Part shown: positions 41,225 to 53,900 of the stretch, one piece after another
How the letters are laid out: each line of letters opens with the position of its first letter
Numbering within the stretch: the stretch's first letter is position 1
Assembly (NCBI GenBank): GCA_016647705.1
Contig: CM028330.1
Span: 49,478,897 to 49,542,896 of the forward strand
DNA: 64,000 nucleotides
Direction of reading: 5' to 3'
Source: Eucommia ulmoides
Taxonomy: Eukaryota; Streptophyta; Magnoliopsida; Garryales; Eucommiaceae
Notes under the pieces: generated by a model
What the model was told of the DNA's origin: nothing
Seen by the model: the letters and a program-made list of their open reading frames with translations, nothing else
Databases searched by the model: none
Translations under genes and position numbers: made by a program

Positions 41225-44200
41225 ATGTCGACGGAGAGATACTCTTCTTCTTCTAATACCGCATCTCCGGACGAAAACCACCTGTAAGTTTTGACGACCC
41301 TAGCTATACCTGTTAGTGTGTGTGTGTGTGTGTGTTTGTTTGTATGGAGCTATACCTGAATTGGGCGGTTGGTAGTGTTCAATCGTTGATCCTCGCCCCC
41401 TTTTGTACTTTTAGAAGTCAAAACTATACCCTTTTTCACTGGCAATGTGAACTTGTAGCAGTCCCATTTGGTGAAATTAATTCTCTCATCTCTTTGTTTC
41501 TTTCTATTTGTTTTCCATATATTTTGACTTGCCCCATAACTAAAATTGAATTAAATTCAATACATCAGTTTAACATGATTCATTTACAATTTTATTTTAT
41601 TTGTTTGGACTAAATTAGAATTCTAATGAATTCTATTCGATTCTATTATTTGGAATGCGCACAAAAATTAGCTTGCATGTATTTCATCTAATATCCTTAT
41701 TAGTAAGAACATATTTATCAAATATATAATTGATCAAAAGTAAAAATACATTTTAAATAAGTTCTATGATGTCAAACATTGTTCAAAATCAATGACTAAT
41801 TATTAATATGTATATTAATTTATTTTTAGTTTTTGACAATTTAAAATAATGAATTGTAGTCATTCAACTATCTCTAAAAAAAAGTTACAAGCAATCAAGC
41901 AGAAAAAAGCTTCAAAAGGATATTTTGGAAGTCTAAAAAAATACAAGAGTAAGGAAACAAGATTTGTCAAATATGATCATTTTTTTTGGAATTGGCAACT
42001 ATCATACATGACTCAAACAAGAATTGACAAATCTTATAAGAATTCAACTATATTCATTCCAAAAGTAAGACTTGCTAAAAACAGAATTGGGAATTGAATT
42101 CTTTTCTCGATTTATGCAATCCAAACGGACATTGTGTTTGGACTTTGGTAGTTGGAAGTTCCCAAACCTGTATAATTTTTTACAAGAAAGGAATAAAGAA
42201 AGAGAGGGGGATTAGGTACACTTGGCATGACCGTCACACTAAGGTTCTATGATATGATATAACTTCAAGTCTGGTTTCTCAATCATATGGCTTCCAATGG
42301 TTTCCACAATGCACCCCCAAATCATATTGGAATTGGATGTGACCTAGGAAACATGTTGTTTCTACCATGTTGAAGTATTGGTGTCGGACACACACGCGAC
42401 GCTGGTGCTTCGGGGATTCATTGGGGGTGTGCCCCTGACACTCCAAAAATTCAATAGAATAAAAAAGTAAAAATAATGATCGGGGACTCTTCAGGGATCC
42501 GGACCAGCTCTGCAGGTTCGCAACCTTAGGATCAGTTTTGCAAGCTTAGTACGTAGAAATAAGACAAGAAATTAGGGTTGCATGGGAAAGAGAGAGAATA
42601 GGAGGCAACAAAGAGGATTCTTAGGGATCTTTTTTTTTTTGGGTTGTTGTTGGAAACAAGGGGAGACAAGTATAGATCTTTAATTACTTTTCCCATTGTG
42701 GGTGGATCACTAATTTGAGTCCTCAAGGACTCCACTAACTAACCTATGGATTTTTGTTGGACCAGTATTGCTTCTCAAGTCTCAACCCTTGTTTCATATA
42801 TATATATGACCTTATCTACACTGTACCTGTATCCTGGAATTTTTATATTACCGAATCATTGAACCCGCATCGCCGCACTCGTACTCATGTTTCCCAGGAT
42901 GTGACAAAAGGTGGACATGACTGTCTTATGGAATAATGTATGAAGAGTTGAGATTTCAAATTCCATCTTAAGCAAGGTGATGGGAAACCCTTTTCTTTCT
43001 ATATTTTGTTATTCTATAGCCATATAGGGCTATCAGGAGAGTATTCCTTTATTCTCATCTCTTTCATTTAAATAAATTTTTGTTTACCATCAAAGCTGTT
43101 AATTTTCCTGATAGAATTTTAAGGGCTATGTTTACTAGACTGCACTGCTTCTCAATGTATAATGCCACAATTGATGTAATGAAGTTCTAAGCCTAAATTT
43201 GAAGTGGCATTCTCTAGCATGGAACCCATTGTTTTCTGATTACATGTCAGGTTTACTACTCAGCATTGCACAAATACTGTTGTTCACCTGAATTCTGGTT
43301 TTGCTGATGGATGATGATGTGTTTATGCTGTAGGTTCCTTGATATACTACACGAAGCTCCCTTGTTTGGTCATCGGAAACCCACAAATATAATTGGAAGT
43401 ATCTTCTACTGCTTCTTATTGGCAAGTAATTTTCTTGGTTGGGCATTCTAGGCACACAAAACCAATTTATTGCCACCTCTTTGTTGATTAATGCCTTTTC
43501 AACTCTAGGCAGGTTATGCTATTTTGGCAGTAGGAGCTCCATGGATATTTCATCCTGTACAGGGGCTGATTTCACCATTGCTCTGCAGTTGTAGTGTCAT
43601 TCTTCTAATAGTAACAGGTTAATTTTTGTTTGTATGTATTCTTCATCTTTTATTGATGTGATATTTTAATTGTTTATTGCTGTGTTTGAGTAACAACATC
43701 AACACCTCTACCGGATAAGTGGATATGTAGAAGTTGTGGATAGTGTAGTGTTAATATTGCAACAATCTGTGAGGTTATCAAAATGATTGAACCACATTTG
43801 TTTGGTAAATAACTTTTGGGTAGATCAAACTATTGTTGCAAATGGAGAAGGAAGGGATGACTCAGAGTGAGATTGAAGAAACTAGTGGAGTGATCATTGA
43901 ATAGATACAGAAAAGTGGGAATTTTTTGTCCCTGTCCAGCAACACAAACTTTTACTAGAATGCGGTTGAGATCGAAAACTTAGTATGTGGATGGAGACAA
44001 CTCATAGCACGGTAAAGATAGACCAAACATAGTAGAAGACTCCAATCAGAGCCTTAAGCCATTGTATTTTATGCTAAGGTTTCAAAGTGGAAATCACCTT
44101 GAAATAAAACCATTATCCTAAGTTTCAAGTGTCCTTGTCCATTAGCTATTTGTGTTCCCACAAGATAAGTTTCCTAAATTTTAACTTTGTAAATGTTACA

Positions 44201-44840
44201 TGATTTGGATTCTGCAAGCATATTATTTCTATTGTTTCCGCCCTTGAATCTAAGTTGTTCTACATATATTAGCTATCACATTGTAGTTGTATTTTCTCAC
44301 TACTGTGCCACACTTGAAGTAATTTTGTTGCTATTTTATCCCGGGTTCTTTGATTTCTTTTTTATGTTTTCTTCAGGCATCTTTCAGCAATATCTGGTAT
44401 ACCAAGTCCAAAAGATAAGATTACAGGTAATTGTTGTATTTTTCTTTCTATCAGTGCTAATATTCTCTTACTTTTAGCTAATTATTTCTTTGTCTGGTCT
44501 TTTAGCACCCACATGGAACATGTTCTACATTTCATTTCCTTAAGACTACGTGCCATTGTGATTACTTTATTGGGGATTTCCACGCCTAAACCTCTTCTAA
44601 CCTCTTTCTGTTAAAACTCTCCGGCATAAAAATATTAGTATTTAAATAAATCCGGAAAATTGAGATTGATTCTCAATAGAGAAACAAATCAATTACCATT
44701 GAGCGTGTGATGTGAATGCTCCATTTCGCTACCTATTGAATTTAAAACAAAAATAACATTGACTATTTCATGCAAGGAATGGACTTGGCAACTTCTACAA
44801 AAAGGGGTTCTTTGAGCAGGATAAGGCTGTGAGCTGCAAA

Positions 44841-44917
<77 letters not shown>

Positions 44918-47900
44918 TGATAATAATAATAATAATAATTGAGACTAAGCAATAACAGCCTTTAAGAAGGGGGCGCCGCCAATTTATTCTGCTATGTGGT
45001 TTTTTATCTTATCCATTGATATTTCGATTGATCTATGGAAAAAATTTCAATTGACGTTGGTCTTTTCCACACAACATGCAAGATGGGGTTGAAGTTGACC
45101 AGATTGAAAACTTTAGATTAGCCATTACCCATTCACCATAGTGATGCCTAGCATTGGTCAAATGATGCGAATTAGTCTTCAAAACAGGATAGTAATTAAA
45201 AGAACACGTTAAGGATTTTGTGACCATTTCACTCAAAAAAAAAAAAAGCAAAAGAAAAAGGACAAAAAGGGGCCCTTGAATATTTCCATGTGACCACTAG
45301 TATCACTTCCAGTCCAAGTGCCCATGCATTTTATTGGTGGACAATTAGGGAACACCACCACAGCATTCTTTGGATGTCACTTGCTTTGAGTTGGTGCATT
45401 GTCATATAAAGTCACATGTTAACCTCAACAATCTTTGATGCATATGGTCTTGCATGCATCCTTAATGCTTGTGCTCTACCAATGGGCTGGAAACATTTCG
45501 AAATAGTCCTCATGCAAACACAAACAGAGTAGATGAGAATACTTGTCACTCACTCTGCATGTAATGTTGTCTCCAATTTATTTCCCCACTTAACGCTTTT
45601 TTTTTTTTTTTCTCCCTAAAGTAAAAGTAAAAGATGGCTTTTTTAAGTATGTTTCTTCAGTACCTTTGTTTCTTGTAAAAGAAAATCTTGATCTAAAATT
45701 GGAAGATAAGTACCCTACTTAAATGGTGGCTGCACTATTGAAATCCTAATTATTTTTATAGACTTAACTTTTTATCATGATATTTGTCATGCCTCCATCA
45801 GCCTTTTTATTTTGTTGTATGTCTGTCTTCCTTTATAGGAGACTTAAGTTTTGTAGCCCACTCTGTAATAACTAATATTCTTGTTAAAGAAATAAATAAT
45901 GAACATAGCAATCGCTGATATGAAGTTTCTTCATGATTAATAATTTTCTTGCAACTGCATGAGTTTGCCAGGAAACTAAGAGGGACGACGTATTTTATGG
46001 TTAATGATTTTTTTTGGGGGTCTTGTAAGGGTATTCCTTGTTATATTTGAATCACAGAATGAGTTTCTGAAATAACTTTTGTCTATTCATCGTTATGTTC
46101 CTCAGATGTCCCAAAATCATTGGCTTATTTCCTTTCCGAAAAGTACGCTTTTATCACAATTTGGTATATCCCTAATTTTAAGTATCAATCTCAAGATTCA
46201 AAATTTTAGAATTTTCCAAATTTTTTCTGGTGTGTGTTACATGAGAAACGTTGAACGAGTCAAAGGTACCAAAGACCCTCTATTTAGTCAAAGAGGCCAT
46301 TCCTTTTTGGGTTGAGGGCATGCTTGTTAAAATAATTTCACAATGCTTATTATCAAACTAGTCTAATTTCATGGCTGAGATTTTCATTGCTTATTGGTTT
46401 TTGTAGGGTTACTATGTTTTCAGCCAGAAGTTGAAGCACATAATACGCCTACCATTTGCCACAACTGCATATGGTATGTCTACCCTCTTCTAGTTTTGTT
46501 CCTTATCTTAATTGCATCTCCTTGAAACTTTTATTTGGTTCAACTCTTTCTCGACTTATTAAACCATATTAGTTTTTGTAGTAAGAATTGGACTCTGACT
46601 TTGTAGATATCTTGTTTAATCTTCAGAGTTTTTAGAATTCAATGTATATATGATGTTCCGAAGAAAATTTGAAAGAGTTTGGCTTGGGGAGGCGGAAATC
46701 TTATGGGTAATGGCGGGGTCTTGTAAATGGTGCAAGGGTATGACATAGTTGGTAAATGTTTGGAGATTGCCATCGTAGTTCTCAATACATGTCAAATAAG
46801 TTTGGTGAATTTATTTTCAGTTTTTTCCGAGTGAGTTTCTGAACTGCGATGGTTTCATGCTGTTTCCATTTCTCCATTAATTTTCTTGTGCCCGAACATC
46901 ATAGAAAACTTTGTGCAGCTGAAAATCTATAATTTTGCTTAATTGCTCTCATGCTCATGACAAGTGACATCATGGAAAATTCTGTAGGTGCCTAGATTAT
47001 CATTAACCTTTGACATGCCTTTATGTATTTCCACCAAAACTGATCTGAGATTCTTGAATTCTATCTTGGATTATATTATCAATCCAAATACTCCTGTTTA
47101 ATTTCAGGTACCGCAATGATGCTACTTGTCATGGTTTGGAAGCCCCATATCAGCATTCTCTCTATCTCTGTGTTACTAAGGTATTATAGCTAGACAATTG
47201 TGCTCTTTGCTTAATAGTTTTTGTTGACATATGTGTTTTAATGATGTTAGTATTAGTGATGTGATGATGGTGTCACACTAGTTCATTTTTCTTTGGTCGA
47301 CATCTGTTTGCAGCCATTTTGGCATATTTTCTATCATTTCGATTTTCTTGCTTTCTCGAATTGTCGGAGAATATTTTTCTGCAAAACAACTTTCAACCTT
47401 TTTCTTTGGCATCAAATCATTTTGGATCCGTTTTTTGTTAGTCTCCAAATTATATTTCCTATAAGAACATGAGACTATATAATGACCAATCGTATTGTAA
47501 TAATAACATTTCGCGTTTGTTCGGTCATTATTTTCTCTATTATGATAGTTAGCTTGTGAAACAGAGAAAACACGATTTTTGGATAGTGCTAATCTATCAT
47601 TGGCAATATGATATGAATGAGTAGACGATGAATCGCAACCTCTCTAACAATTTTCAATTTTACTTGAGTTAAAATCTTTATATTTTTCAACGGTCAATTT
47701 GAGCTCAGACTTTGATTTCTCAAGATCTTTCCTCAAATCGTCAAAGCTTATTTCCAGATCAGAATTTTTGAAGTAACGTGATCAAAATCATTTTTCAAAC
47801 TTTCTGTACTCATTTTCAAGAAGTCAAATTCTTGAGATCAAACTTTTTTTCAAGACTTGAGCTTTCAAGGTCAGTATATACGGCAATGTATTTATTTTCA

Positions 47901-50900
47901 AAACTTCTCCAAGTTGAAATATTTTTCTTTAAGCAACATATATCATTTTTTAGAAAATCATTTTTAGTCTCAAGATACTTAACTTAATAGATCAAACGAT
48001 TTATTTACGAGAGAACCTCACAGTATTCTTTTGGATCAATGTGTCTTTTAATATCAAATTGTTCTCTTGTTTTTTTTTTTTTCAAACCATTTTGTTTATT
48101 TTCAACCACTTTTATTTTTCTTTTCAACTGAAAATTCGCTTTTACAAAAAGATGAGTGAAGGCAATTAGCTTTTCTATTGCAACATGAGTTGCTTCATCA
48201 TCATTTTTGCCACTAGTACTATAGCTCTCATCATTTGCTATACTATCGAATAAAGGTCTATTGCAATCAAAATATTCAATAAGTATGGAGGGAGAAACCC
48301 CCCCCGCATTATATCTGGGCCAACAGTTTGGCTTCACTATATTGTTTGTAACTGTCAGTTTTGTTTCCGGCGGGGTGCATGCAATGTTGAATGACTAATT
48401 GATAACTTCAAGTACTTTTTCTGATTGACCTTTAATTATTTTTAGATTTAAAAGATGACTATTTTACATCAGTTAGGAAGGAATACTGATCTCAAGTACA
48501 TGCCAACACAGGCTCACATATGAATTTTCTTTCTTAACTCTTTTTTTTTCCCTTCTAATTTTCATATATCTAAAGCTGGATTGACGTTTTAGAATAATTA
48601 GATATGGGGCTGCTCAAGAACATTTGGTTGCAACTTTGGCTACGGCTGTAACTATATTTGATTTAATTTCTTTCATGCTCTTTAACTAACTATTAGTTTG
48701 TTTCAAATGGTGGGTAGGTCAGTTTATTCATCTAGTGGTACTTATAATGATTGTCGTGGTACTTAATTATTTGTATAAAGGATAAAGACACTTCATAACT
48801 AACTGTTAGCGTATGGCGCATCGTATTTTACATTATGTGAAACATTCTTCTAGAATATCTTATTGCAGTTGTTAAGTCCAGATGGCATGTTTCTTTGAGA
48901 TAATGTTAGAAAGATGATTAACTTTGTACATATTATAGCTCACATCCTGCAATTTCCATGGCAAGTATTCTTTTTTAAATGACTTTTTCTCCTGTCAAGT
49001 AGAAGTACAAGTTACCTATATGTTACGGTAACGCTTCTGCAGCCTATATTTGTTCATCATTCAGTTTCGCTCTTCATGGTACGGTGACTTGCGTTTTCTT
49101 TCTGGTTACATTTGCTTACAATATTTGGGTTTGATGCCAAATTTGCAGGATTATCATGTTGGTGGAGGTTGTATGTGCTGCTTCTTTTATGAGTATCTAT
49201 GTTGGTGAGATTACATGCGTACCTTTGAGATACCTTTGAGATACTGAGGACTTGAATTTCTGCAGAGTAGCTGAATATTGATAAACACTTGTTTGTTTTG
49301 ACCTCCTTGTTTATGTTTTATTGAAACCTTATTTTTCGGCTGCATGCTTCGGGCACTTGGAGGCAGCAGCAGGTTTTTTGGGGGTGAACTTTGATGAAGT
49401 ATACAGCCACGATGTTCCCTATTCTAATGCTAAAGCAGAGACTATGCATCGTCTATTTTGCATTTCGTGACTCTGCCCTTCCTATATATATATATATATA
49501 TATGTTATATATTATTTTTATTATTATTATTTTTTTTGTATTTTCATAGTTTTTTAATCTTTATGATCCAATTAATTTCACTCTCAATTTCTTTGCACTT
49601 GCATTGCATGTGCCTCCACTACTATTATAAAGATCAAGAGTGAATGCTTCATCTTTTTTGACTCCTGACATATTGTCTTGTACACTTCAATCATTTGGAG
49701 GGGCTATTTGATAGTATTACTGTTACCGGGTTCAAAAGATTCTGCTGAGTCCTCAATCAAGAATCATATGAGGTGAACTATGTGTACCTGTTGTGAGAAT
49801 AGATTTCAATAATCTGAACCAGATTGCCCCACCCGACACCAAGAAGAATAAAAGGGAAAAAAGTTGGGGAAATGAAAATAGAATCTGAACTCACTACCAT
49901 ATTTCAAAACCATCTAATTATGTCCAAAAAACATGCAAAATGTTTTGAATACTTCTGGGAACATATATAATTACACTTGGATTTACCAATAATTGGAAGG
50001 AAAATTCCATCAGCTTTAGAAAATTAACGGATATTTCGTGGACTCTCCTCAACATGTAACCAACAAAGCATTGGTGATGTGGTTTTCGACTTAAATTAGT
50101 TGCTGACTGTTATATCATGGTTAGAAATTTGTAAGTGTGAGATATTCTGTTTTCATGAAATCAATTAGCTGATATGAGATTTGAGATATCGTTTCTTGAA
50201 CTATATTTTTCTTAGTGCTCTTATTTGAAGAATATAATATGTGGTATCGGAGATCTTGATCATGGTGCACTATATATTTGGAGCCCTATTAAGTTGTCCA
50301 ATCTTGAGAGTTCGTGGTGAATTACTTTTATTATCATTATACATTAGCATTGGTACTTTCAGGTTATGTACACAAGTACAACTCCTTGGATTCTCAGCCT
50401 GATGTTTTAAAGTCATTATATTCTCCGCTTCAACCATCAAGTTCTTTAGAAGGGTTGAGGTACTAAGAAATCTATCAATTTTTCATTTGCAGTTCTTAGG
50501 GAGAAGTTTCTGCTTATCAGGGTCACCATTTAACTTTCAGTTCTTAGGGAGAAGTTTCTGCTTATCAGGGTCACCATTTAACTTTCTATACTCTGTCAAA
50601 CAAACTGCAAGTGTTCTTTGGAATGGTTGAGCTAGTATGAAATCTGTCAAGTTTTTTGTTGAAAATCTTATGAAGTTTCAGCTTACCCAAATCACCTTTT
50701 AACTTTCTTTACCCAGTGAAACAAACTGAAAATGTAGGATTGGATTTGTAGGATTAGTAACATATAGAATTGTTAAGAATGACTTTTTTAAGATTCTAGT
50801 TTGTGTGTAAGACTATGCTCAATGATTCTTCTCTGCAACAGGTATCATGATGGTGGTCGACTCTCTGATCAGCAAATGGCTTTGTTGCAGTATCAGCGAG

Positions 50901-53900
50901 AGAACCTTCACTTCCTAAGTGAGGAGGTATGTGGTGACAAAGAACTAGGATGTTAGTGGCAGCTGTATGGCACTGCAGCTCATAGCTTATATTTATGTTG
51001 GTATGGACGGCAATAGGATTTTCCATTTTCATAGATCAGCAGGGGCAAAGAGCTGTTTGTGTGATTGGTCCATTTGATGGTTAAGTTTTTTTAATGCTGG
51101 GTGCTTATGTCGTTAAATGAAATTTTGTTCCCACAGACAGATGCTGACTAAATGGTTCAGCTCATTGTTTGGGGCAATCACTATTTGACCCCCCCCCCCC
51201 CCCCCCCCCCCCCCCCTTTTCTCTTTTTCCCTTTTTTGGCTAATGATATCAAATTCTTCTGTATTTGTTATAGATTCTTCGGTTGCAAGAATGTTTGAGC
51301 AAATATGAAAGGTCTAACGATGGGAACACACCTCAGGTAGATACTTATCTGGATGTTTGTGTAAAAGCTCAAAGCTTGTTCTACTGGACAACATAGTGTT
51401 AACTGATACGAATCCTTGTTCTGACTGCTCTTTATCGAGAAAACAGTATCAAGTATGAAACATAGAAAAATCATTTGTCCCTCGAGTGAACCTGTTTCTC
51501 TCAATTTTTGTTTTCTTATGTGAACCTTTTTCTTACATGAGGGTGAGCCTTGGGTAGAATGTAAGGTTGCCCCATTGTGCCCTAGAGGTCCCAGGTTCAA
51601 ATTTTGGAAACAATCTCTCTGAATACAGAGGTAAAGCTTTGTACATCTGGGGAGTGGCTGGAGCCTCTTTGCACTGAGCTGCCCTTTTTATGTGAGCATT
51701 TGTGTTGCCACTCTCGACAACCACATCAAGAAAGTGGATAGAATTTGATTGATAGTAGGTGCATTTTATCCCCTGTTTGTGATGTATATGCTAATTGATT
51801 AAAGAACAACCATAATTCTAGGATGTCGCATCAACATCATTGCAAAAGTGCTTCCACTGATTATGTTCTCATTATTTTTAAAGCATTTTGTATTTTGAAG
51901 ATTGTTCAACATTAATTTACTTACTGTGTATTCTATCATTTTTGGTATCTACCCAATTGACAAAACATAAAGTATGGCCAAGTTTTAGACGAAGTAAACC
52001 AGTGCAAGTTTCACGTTATCGATATGATCAGGTGCTTGGGGGGTGATTTTGAATTGATATTGTCCCACTTTATAGCATTGGATATTTTGATGTATATATT
52101 TTGAGCTATGAGGGCGTATTCATTTTTCATTTACAAGATTTATTTTAACTACGAAAATAAGGTTGTGGAAAGTGGTTCAATAGTATATGATATAGACTAC
52201 ATTGCTCTTACCATACTTTAAATAATGGACCTAACTAATGAACTGCTTTTAGCAAAATATAAAGGAAGGTTATAATTTATTTTGTCTCCTTCTGCAGGTT
52301 GATCTTGCTCATCTGTTAGCAGCTCGTGATCAAGAATTGCGTACACTTTCGGCCGAGGTGATAAGTTTAATGATCCTTAGAAGGATATAACTGGTGCTTA
52401 ATGACATTATTAAGCAACTAGATTTGCTATAATCTGAATTAAGTGTTTTCACTGATTTCTTGTGATTTTTTGACTTTCATCTGTTGGACCTCAAATAATG
52501 CACTTTTTTGGACATTGAGGGACGTAGCAATTTTTCATAATCTTTTCATAAGATCATGATCTAATGGTTTGTTGCTTAGAGAAAAAAAAAAATGATCTAA
52601 TGGCTACAGCAGGATCATCGGAATTTCTCGTCACTAGATCCAAGAAAAGAATGATTATGCGTGTAATTGCTTACTTGTAATGTGGTGAGTGAGTCAGATG
52701 CTCATGTAATGCTCTTTAGCATTTTTCCTAGACGAGTTTAAGTTGCTCATTTTATTAGATTCATCATTTATATACCAAAGATAGTTTGTTAGCTATTAAT
52801 GGAAGTATAGTTTCCATGTCCATGTCCATTAAAGCCATTATATCAGTCCGGAATTATTGCTATTGGGTTAAGTGGTACATCTTTTCTTTTCTTTATAATT
52901 CCAATCAGCTCCACTGTTTTTTTCCCTCTCTCTAGAAGAAAGGTAATTGGTGAATAAATATACAAGAAGAATCAAAACAAGCCATAATACAAAGAAGGGG
53001 TCAGTTTTCCTGAAAAGAAAGGTAGCATGACTCCAATGTTGCGATAGAGTTAAGTAAAACTCGGATATTGTCACATCTTGAGTTGTTAGGATCATCATCA
53101 TACAAATAAATACAAGGTGGATTATGTGGTATCCCTAACAACCTGAGGGTTTATGTCCATACCTATACAAAGACAAACAGTATTGACGATATATATCCAG
53201 CCCTAGCTTGTATAAGTTGGTTTAGGATTAATGGGCTAGTTTTCCTTCATGTAGGAGAAATATTTCCAACTTTTGATCTTTCATTCCTGCATGTGAGAGA
53301 TTCCTCTTGAAGCTTTGTAGTTTTCTCATTCTCACGATTGCAAGTGCTTGTTTGCTCTGCTTGAATCCATGAATGATGAGAACTTGCATATCCAATTCTT
53401 ATTCTTGTTCTCAGCAGCAAGTTGTAAACAGTTCAAGTTCTTGTGGTAGCGTGTTATTTATGGAGGGGTTTGTCCTCCATGAAAGCACATTTTCAAATTC
53501 ACTATTCGTGATCTCTGAGTTCAAATTTCTTCATCTCCATTTTATGCAAATATGAGTAAACAATAATGTTAAGGGTAAACAAGAAGTATGTTCAAAAAGT
53601 AAGTGTGATGGAGATGAGTATGTTGAAGTGGATGGGTAGTAAGAAAAGAATGGATACAATTAGGAATGATGTTGTTAGAGAGCTTAGGAATAGCACTGAT
53701 TGAAGCTAAGATGAGAGAAAGCTGTTACCGAGTAAAAACAATAAAAGGATGAGAGAAAATCATGAAATATGGTCTAGATGTGTGCATAGATGACTTGCAG
53801 ACACACTGGTGTAAAAATGTGATTTAATTGAAGTGGAAAGTGCTATAAAGGGGGAGAGGTAGACTAAGAAAAGTTCGGATTAGATAATTAGGATCAATTC

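Noticed and set aside
43421..43512. Possible GC-AG intron between exons 2 and 3 of the FIP1-like gene
   Set aside because: A GCAAGT donor would also keep the frame, but a canonical GT donor four bases on, paired with the GGCAG acceptor, keeps the frame too and gives LLASYAI. The canonical pair is preferred.
44689..44952. Poly-tyrosine open frame
   Set aside because: Translation of the (AAT)n microsatellite.
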